A stretch of DNA of 15,297 nt from an uncultured Peptococcaceae bacterium (GTDB taxonomy: Bacteria; Bacillota; Desulfitobacteriia; Desulfitobacteriales; Syntrophobotulaceae): contig CALBJS010000289.1 of the NCBI GenBank assembly GCA_937892995.1, positions 1 to 15,297 on the forward strand, read 5' to 3'. Each line of letters begins with the position of its first letter. The first letter of the stretch is position 1. Of this stretch, positions 6,626 to 13,384 are shown piece by piece. The notes below the pieces were generated by a model. The model searched no databases and was not told where the DNA came from. It saw only the letters and a program-made list of their open reading frames with translations. A program made the translations under genes and the position numbers.

Positions 6626-7864
6626 GTGAAGAAGGTTTGGACGCGGTTAATAATTTGCGTCGTTCTATTTATTTTCATTTTAACGAGCTTTTCCTATGCA
6701 GATGTCACCTTTTCGTTTGAGGAAATTGAAGAAACAACTTTCTTAGAGATAAAAGAGGATATGATTATTGAGACATCCAAGGTAACGGGTAATAAATGGA
6801 CTCTCCCCTATGTATCGGCTCATTCTGCCGTTCTGTTAGATGCTCAAACAGGTGATATCCTTTATGATAGGGAAGCAGAAAAACAGCGTCCTCCTGCCAG
6901 TACTACTAAGATTTTAACAGCTATCCTGGCTTTAGAAATGGCTGGTCTGGACGAGACGTCCATTGTTAGTGAGAAGGCTGATAAGGTGGGAGAGTCTTCC
7001 CTTTATCTTAATAAGGGAAATAAAATTAAGCTTGGGGAACTGATTGAAGGAGCATTAATACGCTCTGGAAATGATGCCTGCGTAGCCATTGCCGAACAAA
7101 CGGCAGGGAGTCTGGATGAATTTATTAGACTGATGAATCTTAAAGCTGTTTCCTTGGGAGCTCGTAATTCAAACTTTGTTAACCCCCATGGTTTACCTGA
7201 TAAGGATCATTATACTACTGCATATGATCTTGCTATTATCGCCAGGTATGCAATGGCTAATCCGGTGTTTTCAAAAATAGTGGCCCAGAAGATATCTACC
7301 ATTGACTTTGAGCAACCTCAGAAATCACAGATAGCGAAAAATACTAATAAACTCCTATGGAATTACTCTTTTGCTGATGGCATTAAAACAGGGACAACTA
7401 ATGCCGCAGGCAAATGTTTGGTCGCTTCTGCCAGTAAGGAAGGTAGGAGATTGATCTGTGTGACTCTTAATGCCCCAGACCGTTTTGGGGATGCTAAGAG
7501 GCTCTTGGAATGGGGGTTTAACCATACCGAGATAGTCACTATGGGAAAGAAAGGTGACCTCATCACTAGCTACCCGGGTTATGGGACCAATATCCCGATA
7601 ATTCTAGGAGGGGATGTATTGTTCTGCGTTGAAAAAGACAAGAAAGAGGATCTGAGAGTTCAATCAGAATTTATAAGAGGTATTTATCCGCCGATCAAGG
7701 CTGGTGATGTTTTAGGTAATTATAATATTCTTATTGGGGATAAGGTGCTAAAGAAAGTATCACTTAAATCTCAGTTGGATTATGTCGGTAGCCTAATAAA
7801 TTATTCGGGTACGTTAGACTTAATCGTTGAACACGTTCTGGATTTATGGGAGAAGAAAGGATAA
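6626..7864 (+). CDS. dacF: D-alanyl-D-alanine carboxypeptidase, DacF-like (peptidase S11)
   Basis: This is a low-molecular-weight penicillin-binding protein that trims the terminal D-Ala from peptidoglycan stem peptides outside the membrane. A signal peptide covers residues 1-25 (positive KK start, hydrophobic core, likely cleavage after SYA25). The S11 catalytic set is complete: S92-T-T-K95 (nucleophile and base), S147-G-N149 and K254-T-G. A C-terminal beta domain spans about 300-385, and the tail (TLDLIVEHVLDLWEKKG) could form an amphipathic membrane-binding helix. The length of 412 aa is typical. GTG 6626 is preceded by AAAGGGG 7 nt upstream, 21 nt after the deacetylase stop, so the two are probably cotranscribed. 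DacF fits best by the sporulation context; vegetative DacA/DacB types cannot be excluded. Confidence 0.88.
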   Translation: MKKVWTRLIICVVLFIFILTSFSYADVTFSFEEIEETTFLEIKEDMIIETSKVTGNKWTLPYVSAHSAVLLDAQTGDILYDREAEKQRPPASTTKILTAILALEMAGLDETSIVSEKADKVGESSLYLNKGNKIKLGELIEGALIRSGNDACVAIAEQTAGSLDEFIRLMNLKAVSLGARNSNFVNPHGLPDKDHYTTAYDLAIIARYAMANPVFSKIVAQKISTIDFEQPQKSQIAKNTNKLLWNYSFADGIKTGTTNAAGKCLVASASKEGRRLICVTLNAPDRFGDAKRLLEWGFNHTEIVTMGKKGDLITSYPGYGTNIPIILGGDVLFCVEKDKKEDLRVQSEFIRGIYPPIKAGDVLGNYNILIGDKVLKKVSLKSQLDYVGSLINYSGTLDLIVEHVLDLWEKKG

Positions 7865-7866
7865 AC

Positions 7867-7957
7867 TATAATACATAGGAGCATTTCATATGAATAACAT
7901 ATCTTTATGGATATGATAGAAAATGACAATTTATTTAGATACTAGGGGGATGATTAG
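7867..7957 (+). promoter_or_regulatory. Intergenic region before the M16 peptidase: TATAAT, palindromes and a possible leader ORF
   Basis: TATAAT (7867-7872) directly follows the dacF stop, but the best -35 is only TTTATG at 18-nt spacing. A perfect 10-bp palindrome TTCATATGAA (7885-7894) and a CATATC/GATATG hairpin (7898-7903 with 7910-7915) follow. An 8-codon ORF (MNNISLWI, 7890-7916) has AGGAG 8 nt before its ATG. The SD of the peptidase gene is AGGGGGA (7944-7950). Individually these are weak signals. Confidence 0.35.
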
Positions 7958-9214
7958 TTGTATCGGAAACATGTACTACCGAATGGAGTAAGGGTATTGA
8001 CTGAAGAGATTGATTACGTTCGTTCTGTGGCTATAGGATTATGGGTCGGAACAGGTTCTCGTAATGAACCCGAAGGTTACGAAGGAATCTCACATTTTAT
8101 TGAACATATGTTCTTTAAGGGTACAAAGAATCGAACTGCTCGCCAGCTTGCCGAGTCACTAGAAGCGGTAGGTGGGCAGCTAAATGCCTTTACTACAAAA
8201 GAATTCACTTGTTATTTTGCAAAGGTTCTTGATGAAGATATTTCCCTGGCTATAGATGTTTTAAGTGATATGTTCTTCAATTCTCGTTTTGAGGGTAAAG
8301 AGATTGAAAAGGAGAAGAATGTAGTCATTGAAGAGATAAAAATGTATCAGGATACTCCTGATGAACTTATCCATGATCTTTTCTCCCAGTACGTTTGGAA
8401 TGACCATCCATTAGGAAAACCGATCCTCGGTATTAAGGATACAATCGATGGTCTCACTAGAGAAAAGGTTATGGATTACCTTGATACCCGCTATACCCCG
8501 GATCAAGTCGTTATTGCCGTAGCAGGGAAGATTAATCATGAGGATATTGTCCGCCAGCTTTCTGTTTTTGGAGATTTTAAAAGGGAGAGAAAGGAGCTTA
8601 GAGTAGAAAAACCACAAGGCAGTATTTTTAGAAATGCAGTGGGGAAAGATACGGAGCAGATGCATTTAATCGTTGGTGTACCAGGTTTGAGCCAAGATGA
8701 CGAAGATATGTATGTTCTTCATATTATTAATAATATTCTAGGTGGGGGCCTCAGCTCCCGTCTTTTCCAAGAAATAAGGGAACAGAGGGGTTTGGCTTAT
8801 TCCGTCTACTCTTATCATTCTACTTATGCTGATACTGGATTATTCGCAGTCTATGCCGGTACAAGTCCAGCTAAGACCGAAGAAGTAATAAAGTGCACAT
8901 TGGAGGAGATTAACACTCTGAAAAATAAAGGCATTACTGAGGAGGAACTGATTAGAACGAAAGCCCAGATTAAAGGTAATCTGTATTTAGGGTTAGAGTC
9001 AGTAAGTAGTAGGATGAGCAGGCTTGGCAAGACAGAACTAAGCTTGGGAAGAGTAAAAACAGCTGAAGAGTCAGTAGAACATTTGGAAAAAGTAACTTTG
9101 CCCGATATAAAAAGGGTGATGGAACGTCTTTGGGTAAAGGATAAGATAAGTATCCTTACCTTAGGACAGAAAGGTTTTAATACGAATTTTGAGAAGATTG
9201 TAAGTAGCATATAG
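7958..9214 (+). CDS. mlpA: M16 family zinc metallopeptidase (processing-peptidase-like, MlpA type)
   Basis: This is a pitrilysin/mitochondrial-processing-peptidase-like endopeptidase. The inverted zinc site H46-F-I-E49-H50 is intact, and the distal Glu ligand is E125 or E126 in VVIEEIKMYQD, the expected ~76 residues later. The second, inactive M16 half carries GGGLSSRLFQEIREQRGLAY with the Arg/Tyr substrate-contact residues. At 418 aa it matches the YmxG/MlpA group. No signal peptide is present, so it is cytoplasmic; the substrate is unknown. The start is TTG 7958 with AGGGGGA 7 nt upstream. Its place after the deacetylase/carboxypeptidase pair and before ymxH matches the B. subtilis order ylxY-mlpA-ymxH, with genes inserted. 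Confidence 0.9.
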   Translation: MYRKHVLPNGVRVLTEEIDYVRSVAIGLWVGTGSRNEPEGYEGISHFIEHMFFKGTKNRTARQLAESLEAVGGQLNAFTTKEFTCYFAKVLDEDISLAIDVLSDMFFNSRFEGKEIEKEKNVVIEEIKMYQDTPDELIHDLFSQYVWNDHPLGKPILGIKDTIDGLTREKVMDYLDTRYTPDQVVIAVAGKINHEDIVRQLSVFGDFKRERKELRVEKPQGSIFRNAVGKDTEQMHLIVGVPGLSQDDEDMYVLHIINNILGGGLSSRLFQEIREQRGLAYSVYSYHSTYADTGLFAVYAGTSPAKTEEVIKCTLEEINTLKNKGITEEELIRTKAQIKGNLYLGLESVSSRMSRLGKTELSLGRVKTAEESVEHLEKVTLPDIKRVMERLWVKDKISILTLGQKGFNTNFEKIVSSI

Positions 9215-9282
9215 TTTCGGGCAATACTTTTGGATTGCAAGGTTATTTTACAGTAGTGAAAAAAACGCGAAGAGAAATAAAC

Positions 9283-9308
9283 AAAAACCGCTTTGTTGGC
9301 GGTTTTTT
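9283..9308 (+). terminator. Intrinsic terminator after the M16 peptidase gene
   Basis: Stem AAAAACCGC (9283-9291) pairs with GCGGTTTTT (9299-9307) around the loop TTTGTTG, and the 3' arm continues into a six-T run (9303-9308). This is a textbook rho-independent terminator. Its A-tract on the other strand makes it potentially bidirectional. It closes the pnp-to-M16 transcription unit 68 nt after the stop codon. Confidence 0.88.
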
Positions 9309-9389
9309 GATCAATTTTGCAGGACTTGCAGATGTTTTGAAGAAAAAAGATAAAGTCTAACAATTTAATTTTGCTGAAGGGTGAAAAAT

Positions 9390-9851
9390 ATGAAAGATAC
9401 TATTCAGGTTAAAATCAAAAAGGTAAAGAAATCTAATAAAGAAAGCAAAATCCCTCTATATGCTACCCCAGGTGCTGCCGGTGCAGATCTATTTGCTTGC
9501 TTAGATAAGGATGTAATAGTAAAGCCCGGAGAGAGGGCTCAGGTTCCTACAGGGGTTGCAATCGAATTGCCCGGTCCTAATTTGGTAGCCCTCATTTTTG
9601 CCCGTAGCGGATTAGCTTCTAAAAAAGGTTTAGCCTTAAGTAATGGAGTAGGGGTAGTAGATTCGGACTTTAGGGGTGAAATCATGGTGCTCATGGTTAA
9701 TCTTGGACAAGAAGATGTCCTTATCCAGAACGGGGACCGGATAGCCCAGATGTTATTCTTTGATTCCTATAAAGCATCTTTTACAGAAGTAGAAGGATTA
9801 GAGGATAGCCTTAGGGGGGAGGGGGGATTTGGATCGACTGGTCCAAAATAA
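9390..9851 (+). CDS. dut: dUTP diphosphatase (dUTPase)
   Basis: This trimeric dUTPase hydrolyses dUTP to dUMP and PPi, keeping uracil out of DNA and feeding dTMP synthesis. All five motifs are seen in order: PGAAGADL near 26-33, ARSGLA near 70-76, GVVDSDFRGEI near 87-98 (Phe at the position often Tyr that packs on the deoxyribose), GDRIAQMLF near 117-125, and the glycine-rich RGEGGFGSTG at the C-terminus. I start at ATG 9390 (153 aa), since AAGGGTG (9377-9383) is 6 nt upstream; the in-frame GTG 9381 lies inside that SD. It follows a terminator, so it needs its own promoter; I see no convincing one. TTGCAG occurs twice (9317-9322, 9326-9331). Confidence 0.96.
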   Translation: MKDTIQVKIKKVKKSNKESKIPLYATPGAAGADLFACLDKDVIVKPGERAQVPTGVAIELPGPNLVALIFARSGLASKKGLALSNGVGVVDSDFRGEIMVLMVNLGQEDVLIQNGDRIAQMLFFDSYKASFTEVEGLEDSLRGEGGFGSTGPK

Positions 9852-9929
9852 GCAGAAATAATAAAACTGCTCAAAAAATTATGGTCTAGCTATCTGCGAA
9901 AAGTCATAGATATCCTCAGGGGGAATTCT

Positions 9930-10244
9930 ATGAAAACATTGATAATCGTTCTGCTTGGCGGTGGAATCGTAATATCTGTTAGAACCAGGCAAAAAATGAT
10001 GATGTGGCGTTCACCATATAGGTCAGGAGCATTAGCGAAAGCTATCACTCAATTGGTGGGAACTGCCGGGGGTATTTATTTGTCTCTAGAATTATTATTG
10101 ACTTTTTTAGGAATACCGGAAAACTTATGGAATCCTCCTTCTGCCTATTATTTTAAACCTTTGGCGGTTTTTTCTATCTTTATTGCAATTTTTCAGCCAT
10201 ATGGCCAAATAATTATGACCTATATTCAGAAGAGGAGGGGATAG
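9930..10244 (+). CDS. Small membrane protein of unknown function
   Basis: I do not recognise this 104-residue protein. It has three hydrophobic stretches: 1-18 (MKTLIIVLLGGGIVISV), about 40-62 (a Gly-rich segment then LSLELLLTFLG) and about 74-97 (Phe/Ile-rich). A basic loop (RTRQKMMMWRSPYRSG, about 18-33) lies between the first and second, and a basic tail (QKRRG) follows the third. That suggests an integral membrane protein of two or three segments. ATG 9930 has a strong AGGGGGAA SD. Its stop is 2 nt before the next start, so it is very probably translationally coupled to the YlmC/YmxH-type protein. Codon use looks like its neighbours. Confidence 0.8.
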   Translation: MKTLIIVLLGGGIVISVRTRQKMMMWRSPYRSGALAKAITQLVGTAGGIYLSLELLLTFLGIPENLWNPPSAYYFKPLAVFSIFIAIFQPYGQIIMTYIQKRRG

Positions 10245-10246
10245 AT

Positions 10247-10510
10247 ATGCTTTTGAGTGAACTATCTGGGAAAGAGATAGTTAATCTTCATGATGGTGCT
10301 AAACTTGGTTTAGTCGGTGATAGTGATATTAAGATAGATATAAATGGAAAAGTGGAGGCACTGATTATTTCCTCCAGATCTGGATATAGCTGGTTTTTTG
10401 CTAGAAATAACGAGAGAGAAGGGGAATCTGTAGTTGTGCCCTGGAAAGCTATTAAAAAAATCGGTAGCGAAGTGATTATTGTCGATATTAATTACGCTAA
10501 ATTTGTGTAG
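10247..10510 (+). CDS. ymxH: YlmC/YmxH family PRC-barrel sporulation protein
   Basis: This 87-residue protein reads as a single PRC-barrel domain: LLSELSGKEIVNLHDGAKLG opens the first strands, followed by IDINGKVEALIIS, an aromatic linker (GYSWFFARN) and the VVVPWKAIKKIGSEVIIVDI end, the classic Trp/Ile-Lys-Lys-Ile-Gly pattern of the YlmC/YmxH group. The group is confined to spore formers and is labelled sporulation-related, but its biochemical role is unknown. ATG 10247 has AGGAGGGG 6 nt upstream, inside the previous gene, 2 nt from its stop. In B. subtilis ymxH lies between mlpA and spoVFA, and here it lies in the same interval, with dut, a membrane protein and dapB added. Confidence 0.88.
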   Translation: MLLSELSGKEIVNLHDGAKLGLVGDSDIKIDINGKVEALIISSRSGYSWFFARNNEREGESVVVPWKAIKKIGSEVIIVDINYAKFV

Positions 10511-10622
10511 TACACCGCGACATTAGGTCATCCGTGGCGTTAAGCGTAGCACCACACCAGTAGTTCGAATTAAATGATATTTTGGTTAAAAAAAGGTACT
10601 ACTTGCTATACATGATCATTAT

Positions 10623-10651
10623 TTGACAGGCTTCTTTCATTATAATAAAAT
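10623..10651 (+). promoter_or_regulatory. Consensus sigma-A promoter of dapB
   Basis: A perfect TTGACA (10623-10628) and TAAAAT (10646-10651) are 17 nt apart. Transcription is expected near 10658, giving a leader of about 150 nt to the dapB start at 10811. It is the strongest vegetative promoter sequence in the window. Confidence 0.85.
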
Positions 10652-10664
10652 ATTAAGAGTTATT

Positions 10665-10690
10665 ACCCCGAACTTCTAGTACGGGGTTTT
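10665..10690 (+). terminator. GC-rich hairpin with short U-tract at the start of the dapB leader
   Basis: ACCCCG (10665-10670) pairs with CGGGGT (10682-10687) around an 11-nt loop and runs into TTTT (10687-10690). The shape is that of a short intrinsic terminator or attenuator. It would lie only about 8 nt into the transcript from the promoter at 10623-10651, so a 5'-stabilising hairpin is equally possible. It may instead end transcripts from the upstream ymxH operon. Confidence 0.5.
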
Positions 10691-10692
10691 GC

Positions 10693-10734
10693 CTTAGTAT
10701 GTCGGAAAGCGCAAACTCTTCCCGACATACTAAG
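10693..10734 (+). promoter_or_regulatory. 42-nt long-stem hairpin in the dapB leader
   Basis: CTTAGTATGTCGG (10693-10705) and CCGACATACTAAG (10722-10734) are perfect 13-nt complements. After one A-C mismatch, AAG/CTT (10707-10709 with 10718-10720) extends the stem, leaving an 8-nt loop. No U-tract follows, so it is unlikely to terminate. It may be an RNA structure in the dapB leader or a DNA inverted repeat bound by a regulator. Confidence 0.75.
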
Positions 10735-10810
10735 TGCAAATAGGGCTAACTCGATCTAAACGCTTGGAGTCAGAGCCACGTATTTTAATAGTACTTCAGG
10801 AGGGGTTATC

Positions 10811-11614
10811 TTGAGCAAAATTCGGGTATTCGTAGCTGGTGCGAGTGGGAAAATGGGCAGGGAAACTGTCCGAACCATTCTTAGGCAAGAAGATATGGAA
10901 ATTGTAGGAGTATCAGATATTCAGAATCAGGGAATGGATATCGGAATGATCCTGGGTATAACTCCATTAGGCATAAAAATTTCAGGTCAAATAAGTGCTG
11001 AGATCCTTAAAAAACTAAGGATCGATATCCTTGTAGATTTTACTAATCCCCAATCAGTTTTTATTAATGCTAAAGAAGCTATTAGAGCCGGAGTTGTTCC
11101 TGTTATTGGAGCGACAGGATTAGATGACCAAGAGGTTGCTGAACTGGAGGAATTGGCTAAGGAGTATAATAATGGGGTCTTTATTGCTCCTAATTTCGCC
11201 CTTGGGGCTATTCTTATGATGAAATTCGCTCGGGAAACTGCAAAATTCTTTAACCATGTGGATATTATTGAATACCATCATGATAATAAACTGGACGCAC
11301 CTTCAGGCACTGCCTTAAAAACAGCAGAAATGATTGCTGAAATTCGAAGGCCCCTGATGCAAGGACATCCTAATGAGTATGAGAAGATTCCAGGAGCACG
11401 TGGCGGGGATATCGATGGAATACATATTCATTCCGTTCGTTTGCCAGGAATGGAAGCTCATCAAGAAGTAATTTTTGGTGGGCTTGGACAAACCTTAACC
11501 ATCCGACACGATGCCTACACTAGGGAAACTTATATGCCGGGAGTAATGCTTGCTATTCGTAAAGCGTATAAGCTGAACAAATTGGTAATTGGGTTGGAGA
11601 ATTTCCTGGATTAG
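10811..11614 (+). CDS. dapB: 4-hydroxy-tetrahydrodipicolinate reductase
   Basis: DapB reduces the DapA product with NAD(P)H on the way to meso-diaminopimelate and lysine. At 267 aa the length is typical. The N-terminal Rossmann motif is VAGASGKMGRE (8-18); VDFTNP and GATGL complete the nucleotide domain. The catalytic/substrate segment EYHHDNKLDAPSGTA near 153-167 contains the His-His and Lys of the family signature, followed by RGGDIDGIHIHSVRLPG, HQEVIFGG and RHDAYTRETY. The start is TTG 10811 with AGGAGG 7 nt upstream. It has its own sigma-A promoter and a long structured leader. The next gene, dpaA, uses the same pathway's intermediate. Confidence 0.97.
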   Translation: MSKIRVFVAGASGKMGRETVRTILRQEDMEIVGVSDIQNQGMDIGMILGITPLGIKISGQISAEILKKLRIDILVDFTNPQSVFINAKEAIRAGVVPVIGATGLDDQEVAELEELAKEYNNGVFIAPNFALGAILMMKFARETAKFFNHVDIIEYHHDNKLDAPSGTALKTAEMIAEIRRPLMQGHPNEYEKIPGARGGDIDGIHIHSVRLPGMEAHQEVIFGGLGQTLTIRHDAYTRETYMPGVMLAIRKAYKLNKLVIGLENFLD

Positions 11615-11630
11615 GAGGGAATCTTTAAGC

Positions 11631-11658
11631 ACCGCATCCTAGGCCTACTCATATAATG
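11631..11658 (+). promoter_or_regulatory. Sigma-K-like promoter of dpaA-dpaB
   Basis: An AC dinucleotide flanked by C on each side (11630-11633) lies 16 nt before CATATAATG (11650-11658), which matches the sigma-K -10 pattern CATAnnnTA in all but the last base. The same CATATAAT also fits a sigma-E -10, but I see no suitably spaced sigma-E -35. In B. subtilis the spoVFA-spoVFB (dpaAB) operon is transcribed by sigma-K in the mother cell, so the match is expected. Confidence 0.55.
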
Positions 11659-11684
11659 GATAGTAGTTTACGGGATACTATCCA
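11657..11684 (+). repeat. Perfect 9-bp inverted repeat at the dpaA promoter
   Basis: TGGATAGTA (11657-11665) and TACTATCCA (11676-11684) are exact reverse complements separated by 10 nt. The repeat overlaps the end of the -10 element and the expected transcription start, and its end is 2 nt before the AAGGAGG SD (11687-11693). The position suits an operator for a sporulation regulator; the full hairpin would form only in RNA that starts upstream. Confidence 0.75.
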
Positions 11685-11700
11685 ACAAGGAGGCATAAAT

Positions 11701-12627
11701 ATGGGTGCGGTACTTGAAGGAGTACATCTTGCAGTAATCGGTGGTGATGACAGGGAAATCTATCTTATCCCTGAGTTACAGAAAAAAGGAGCTTATATTT
11801 TAGGGTTAGGGCTTGAGAGATCGCCATTAGGGAATAGCATTGAACACGTAAGAACATTTAAGGAATTAACGGAGAGAGCAAATGCCCTTCTTCTTCCAAT
11901 GTTCGGAACCGATGAACGGGGATTAATAAAAGCAAAATACTCGAATTCTCCCATTTTTCTTAATAATGAAGTTCTTGAATCTATACCGTTTGGTGTTCCA
12001 CTTTTTATTGGCTGGGCTCGCCCCGCTTTAAAGATGGCAACTAAGATTTTGAACATAAAGCTGATAGAAATAGCCAACAGAGACGAGGTAGCTATTCTTA
12101 ATTCCATACCTTCTGCAGAAGGTGCTATCCAAATGGCCATGGAAGCAACCAATATCACAATACATAGTAGTGAAAGCTTTGTATTGGGTCTTGGAAGAAC
12201 AGGTATAACGCTAATCAACATGCTCAAGGGTATAGGAGCAAAGGTCACAGCGGTAGCACGTAAACCCGCAGATTTAGCCCGTGCTTTAGAAATGGGAGTT
12301 CGAGTAATTGACTACCCAGAACTCGAGAGGGAAATTAGTAGGGCGGAGATTATTTTCAATACTGTGCCCGCACTTATTCTTAACAAGAATATCCTCGAGA
12401 AAATGTCTAGGGAGGTTGCGATTATTGACCTTGCTTCCATTCCAGGTGGAACTGACTTCGAGTATGCTCAATTACTTGGAATTAAAGCGCAGCTTGCTCC
12501 TGGCCTGCCGGGAATCGTAGCACCTAAAACTGCGGGAAAAATTCTTGCTAAAATATATCCGCAAGTAATTCTTGAACATCTCCCCCCTAACCTTCGGAGT
12601 AATTCGGAAGGGGGTGTGTTGAAGTGA
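11701..12627 (+). CDS. dpaA: Dipicolinate synthase subunit A (SpoVFA)
   Basis: DpaA with DpaB makes dipicolinic acid from a dihydrodipicolinate-pathway intermediate in the mother cell; the product is loaded into the spore core as Ca-DPA. The N-terminal part has LAVIGGDDREIYLIPEL (10-26), typical of the family. A Rossmann nucleotide-binding fold begins near 159-168 with VLGLGRTG, followed by a VTAVARKPADLARA strand/helix and later FNTVPALI and LPGIVAPKTAG. I start at ATG 11701 (308 aa, close to the usual ~297) because AAGGAGG is 7 nt upstream. An in-frame ATG at 11656 would add 15 residues, but it has no SD and lies in the promoter. The stop overlaps dpaB by 4 nt (GTGA). Confidence 0.95.
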   Translation: MGAVLEGVHLAVIGGDDREIYLIPELQKKGAYILGLGLERSPLGNSIEHVRTFKELTERANALLLPMFGTDERGLIKAKYSNSPIFLNNEVLESIPFGVPLFIGWARPALKMATKILNIKLIEIANRDEVAILNSIPSAEGAIQMAMEATNITIHSSESFVLGLGRTGITLINMLKGIGAKVTAVARKPADLARALEMGVRVIDYPELEREISRAEIIFNTVPALILNKNILEKMSREVAIIDLASIPGGTDFEYAQLLGIKAQLAPGLPGIVAPKTAGKILAKIYPQVILEHLPPNLRSNSEGGVLK

Positions 12628-13220
12628 GATTCAAAGGTGTTAAGATAGGCTTTGCCCTGACCGGCTCCCATTGCACACTGGCAGGAGTAATGATAGTTTT
12701 AAAGCAGCTTGTGAATGAAGGGGCAGATATAACCCCTATTATCTCCTACACGATAGACCAGATTGATACTAGGTTTGGAAAATCCGACTATTGGAAAGCA
12801 AATATCAAGGAATTAACGGGCAAAGATCCCTTAGGAACCATCCCAGAAGTGGAACCAATCGGACCGAAAAAACTTCTTGATTGTGTAGTGATTGCTCCCT
12901 GTACTGGGAATACCTTAGCTAAATTGGCTAACGGAATAACCGACACACCGGTCTTGATGGCAGCTAAAGCACACCTTCGGAATCAAAGGCCAATAGTCAT
13001 AGCAGTATCTACTAATGATGGACTCGGGGTAAACGCAAGAAACATCGGTACTCTGTTGTCAATCAAAAATATTTTCTTAGTTCCGTTTGGGCAGGATAGT
13101 CCGCTGAAAAAGTCCAATTCCTTGGTAGCACATATGGATAAGATACCTGATACTATCCTTGAGGCTTGCCGAGGGAGACAGATCCAACCGTTGTTGGTAG
13201 AATTTACTTCTTATGATTAA
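12624..13220 (+). CDS. dpaB: Dipicolinate synthase subunit B (SpoVFB)
   Basis: DpaB is the flavoprotein-like (HFCD fold) partner of DpaA in dipicolinic acid synthesis. The 198-residue product, typical in length, shows the Rossmann-like start IGFALTGSHCTL (8-19), SYTIDQIDTRFG, the VIAPCTGNTLAKLANGITDTPVLMAAKAHLR block that is the family's flavin-fold signature, and a C-terminal VSTNDGLG-x-NARNIG segment. GTG 12624 overlaps the dpaA TGA in a GTGA junction, with GGAAGGGGG about 9 nt upstream, so the subunits are translated in step. It ends the sporulation part of the block: a terminator-like hairpin follows. Confidence 0.95.
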   Translation: MRFKGVKIGFALTGSHCTLAGVMIVLKQLVNEGADITPIISYTIDQIDTRFGKSDYWKANIKELTGKDPLGTIPEVEPIGPKKLLDCVVIAPCTGNTLAKLANGITDTPVLMAAKAHLRNQRPIVIAVSTNDGLGVNARNIGTLLSIKNIFLVPFGQDSPLKKSNSLVAHMDKIPDTILEACRGRQIQPLLVEFTSYD

Positions 13221-13289
13221 CTCTAGGATTTAGTATTCTTATGAATAGAGAAAAAGTATGAATTAGGGTTATTAGGGGATTTAGGTATG

Positions 13290-13334
13290 TGAATTTAGTG
13301 TTCGCTCTAACACTAAATTCATAACTTATTTTTT
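13290..13334 (+). terminator. Terminator-like hairpin after dpaB
   Basis: A perfect 13-bp stem TGAATTTAGTGTT/AACACTAAATTCA (13290-13302 with 13309-13321) surrounds the loop CGCTCT. A run of six Ts (13329-13334) follows after a 7-nt gap. The stem is A/T-rich and the U-tract is displaced, so efficiency is uncertain. Its position would separate sporulation-phase dpaAB transcripts from dapG. Confidence 0.65.
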
Positions 13335-13375
13335 ACCCTTGCAAGCTATAAATGTAGTACAAATTGCAAACTTAC

Positions 13376-13384
13376 TGTTATAAT
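13376..13384 (+). promoter_or_regulatory. Extended -10 sigma-A promoter of dapG
   Basis: TGTTATAAT (13376-13384) combines a perfect TATAAT with the TGn extension; there is no good -35 at 16-18 nt. It predicts a start near 13391 and a short leader to TTG 13416. The palindrome TTGCAA occurs at 13339-13344 and again at 13364-13369, just upstream and overlapping the -35 zone, and could be an operator pair. Confidence 0.65.

Larger units (their letters stand above)
10511..10810 (+). other. 300-nt intergenic region upstream of dapB
   Basis: No gene is supported here. From left to right it holds a weak hairpin (CCGCG/CGTGG with an inner GAC/GTC, 10515-10537), an 8-bp palindrome ATGATCAT (10612-10619), a consensus sigma-A promoter (10623-10651), a GC-rich hairpin followed by TTTT (10665-10690) and a 42-nt near-perfect hairpin (10693-10734). 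The rest of the dapB leader follows, up to the SD at 10798-10805. I looked for lysine-riboswitch and T-box hallmarks and do not see them. Confidence 0.7.

Noticed and set aside
8851..9363. Minus-strand open frame of 170 codons across the end of the M16 peptidase gene
   Set aside because: It is mostly antisense to the peptidase coding region and crosses the terminator hairpin; no recognisable domain is seen.
10658..10810. Lysine riboswitch (L box) or T-box in the dapB leader
   Set aside because: The pathway makes it likely a priori, but the conserved L-box core and the T-box AGGGTGGnACCGCG motif are not present; a GTACACCGCG stretch at 10510-10519 resembles a T-box only superficially and lies upstream of the promoter.
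13289..13324. 11-codon ORF starting at GTG 13289 inside the post-dpaB hairpin
   Set aside because: It is encoded entirely by the two arms of the inverted repeat and has no well-spaced SD, so the hairpin explains the sequence better.
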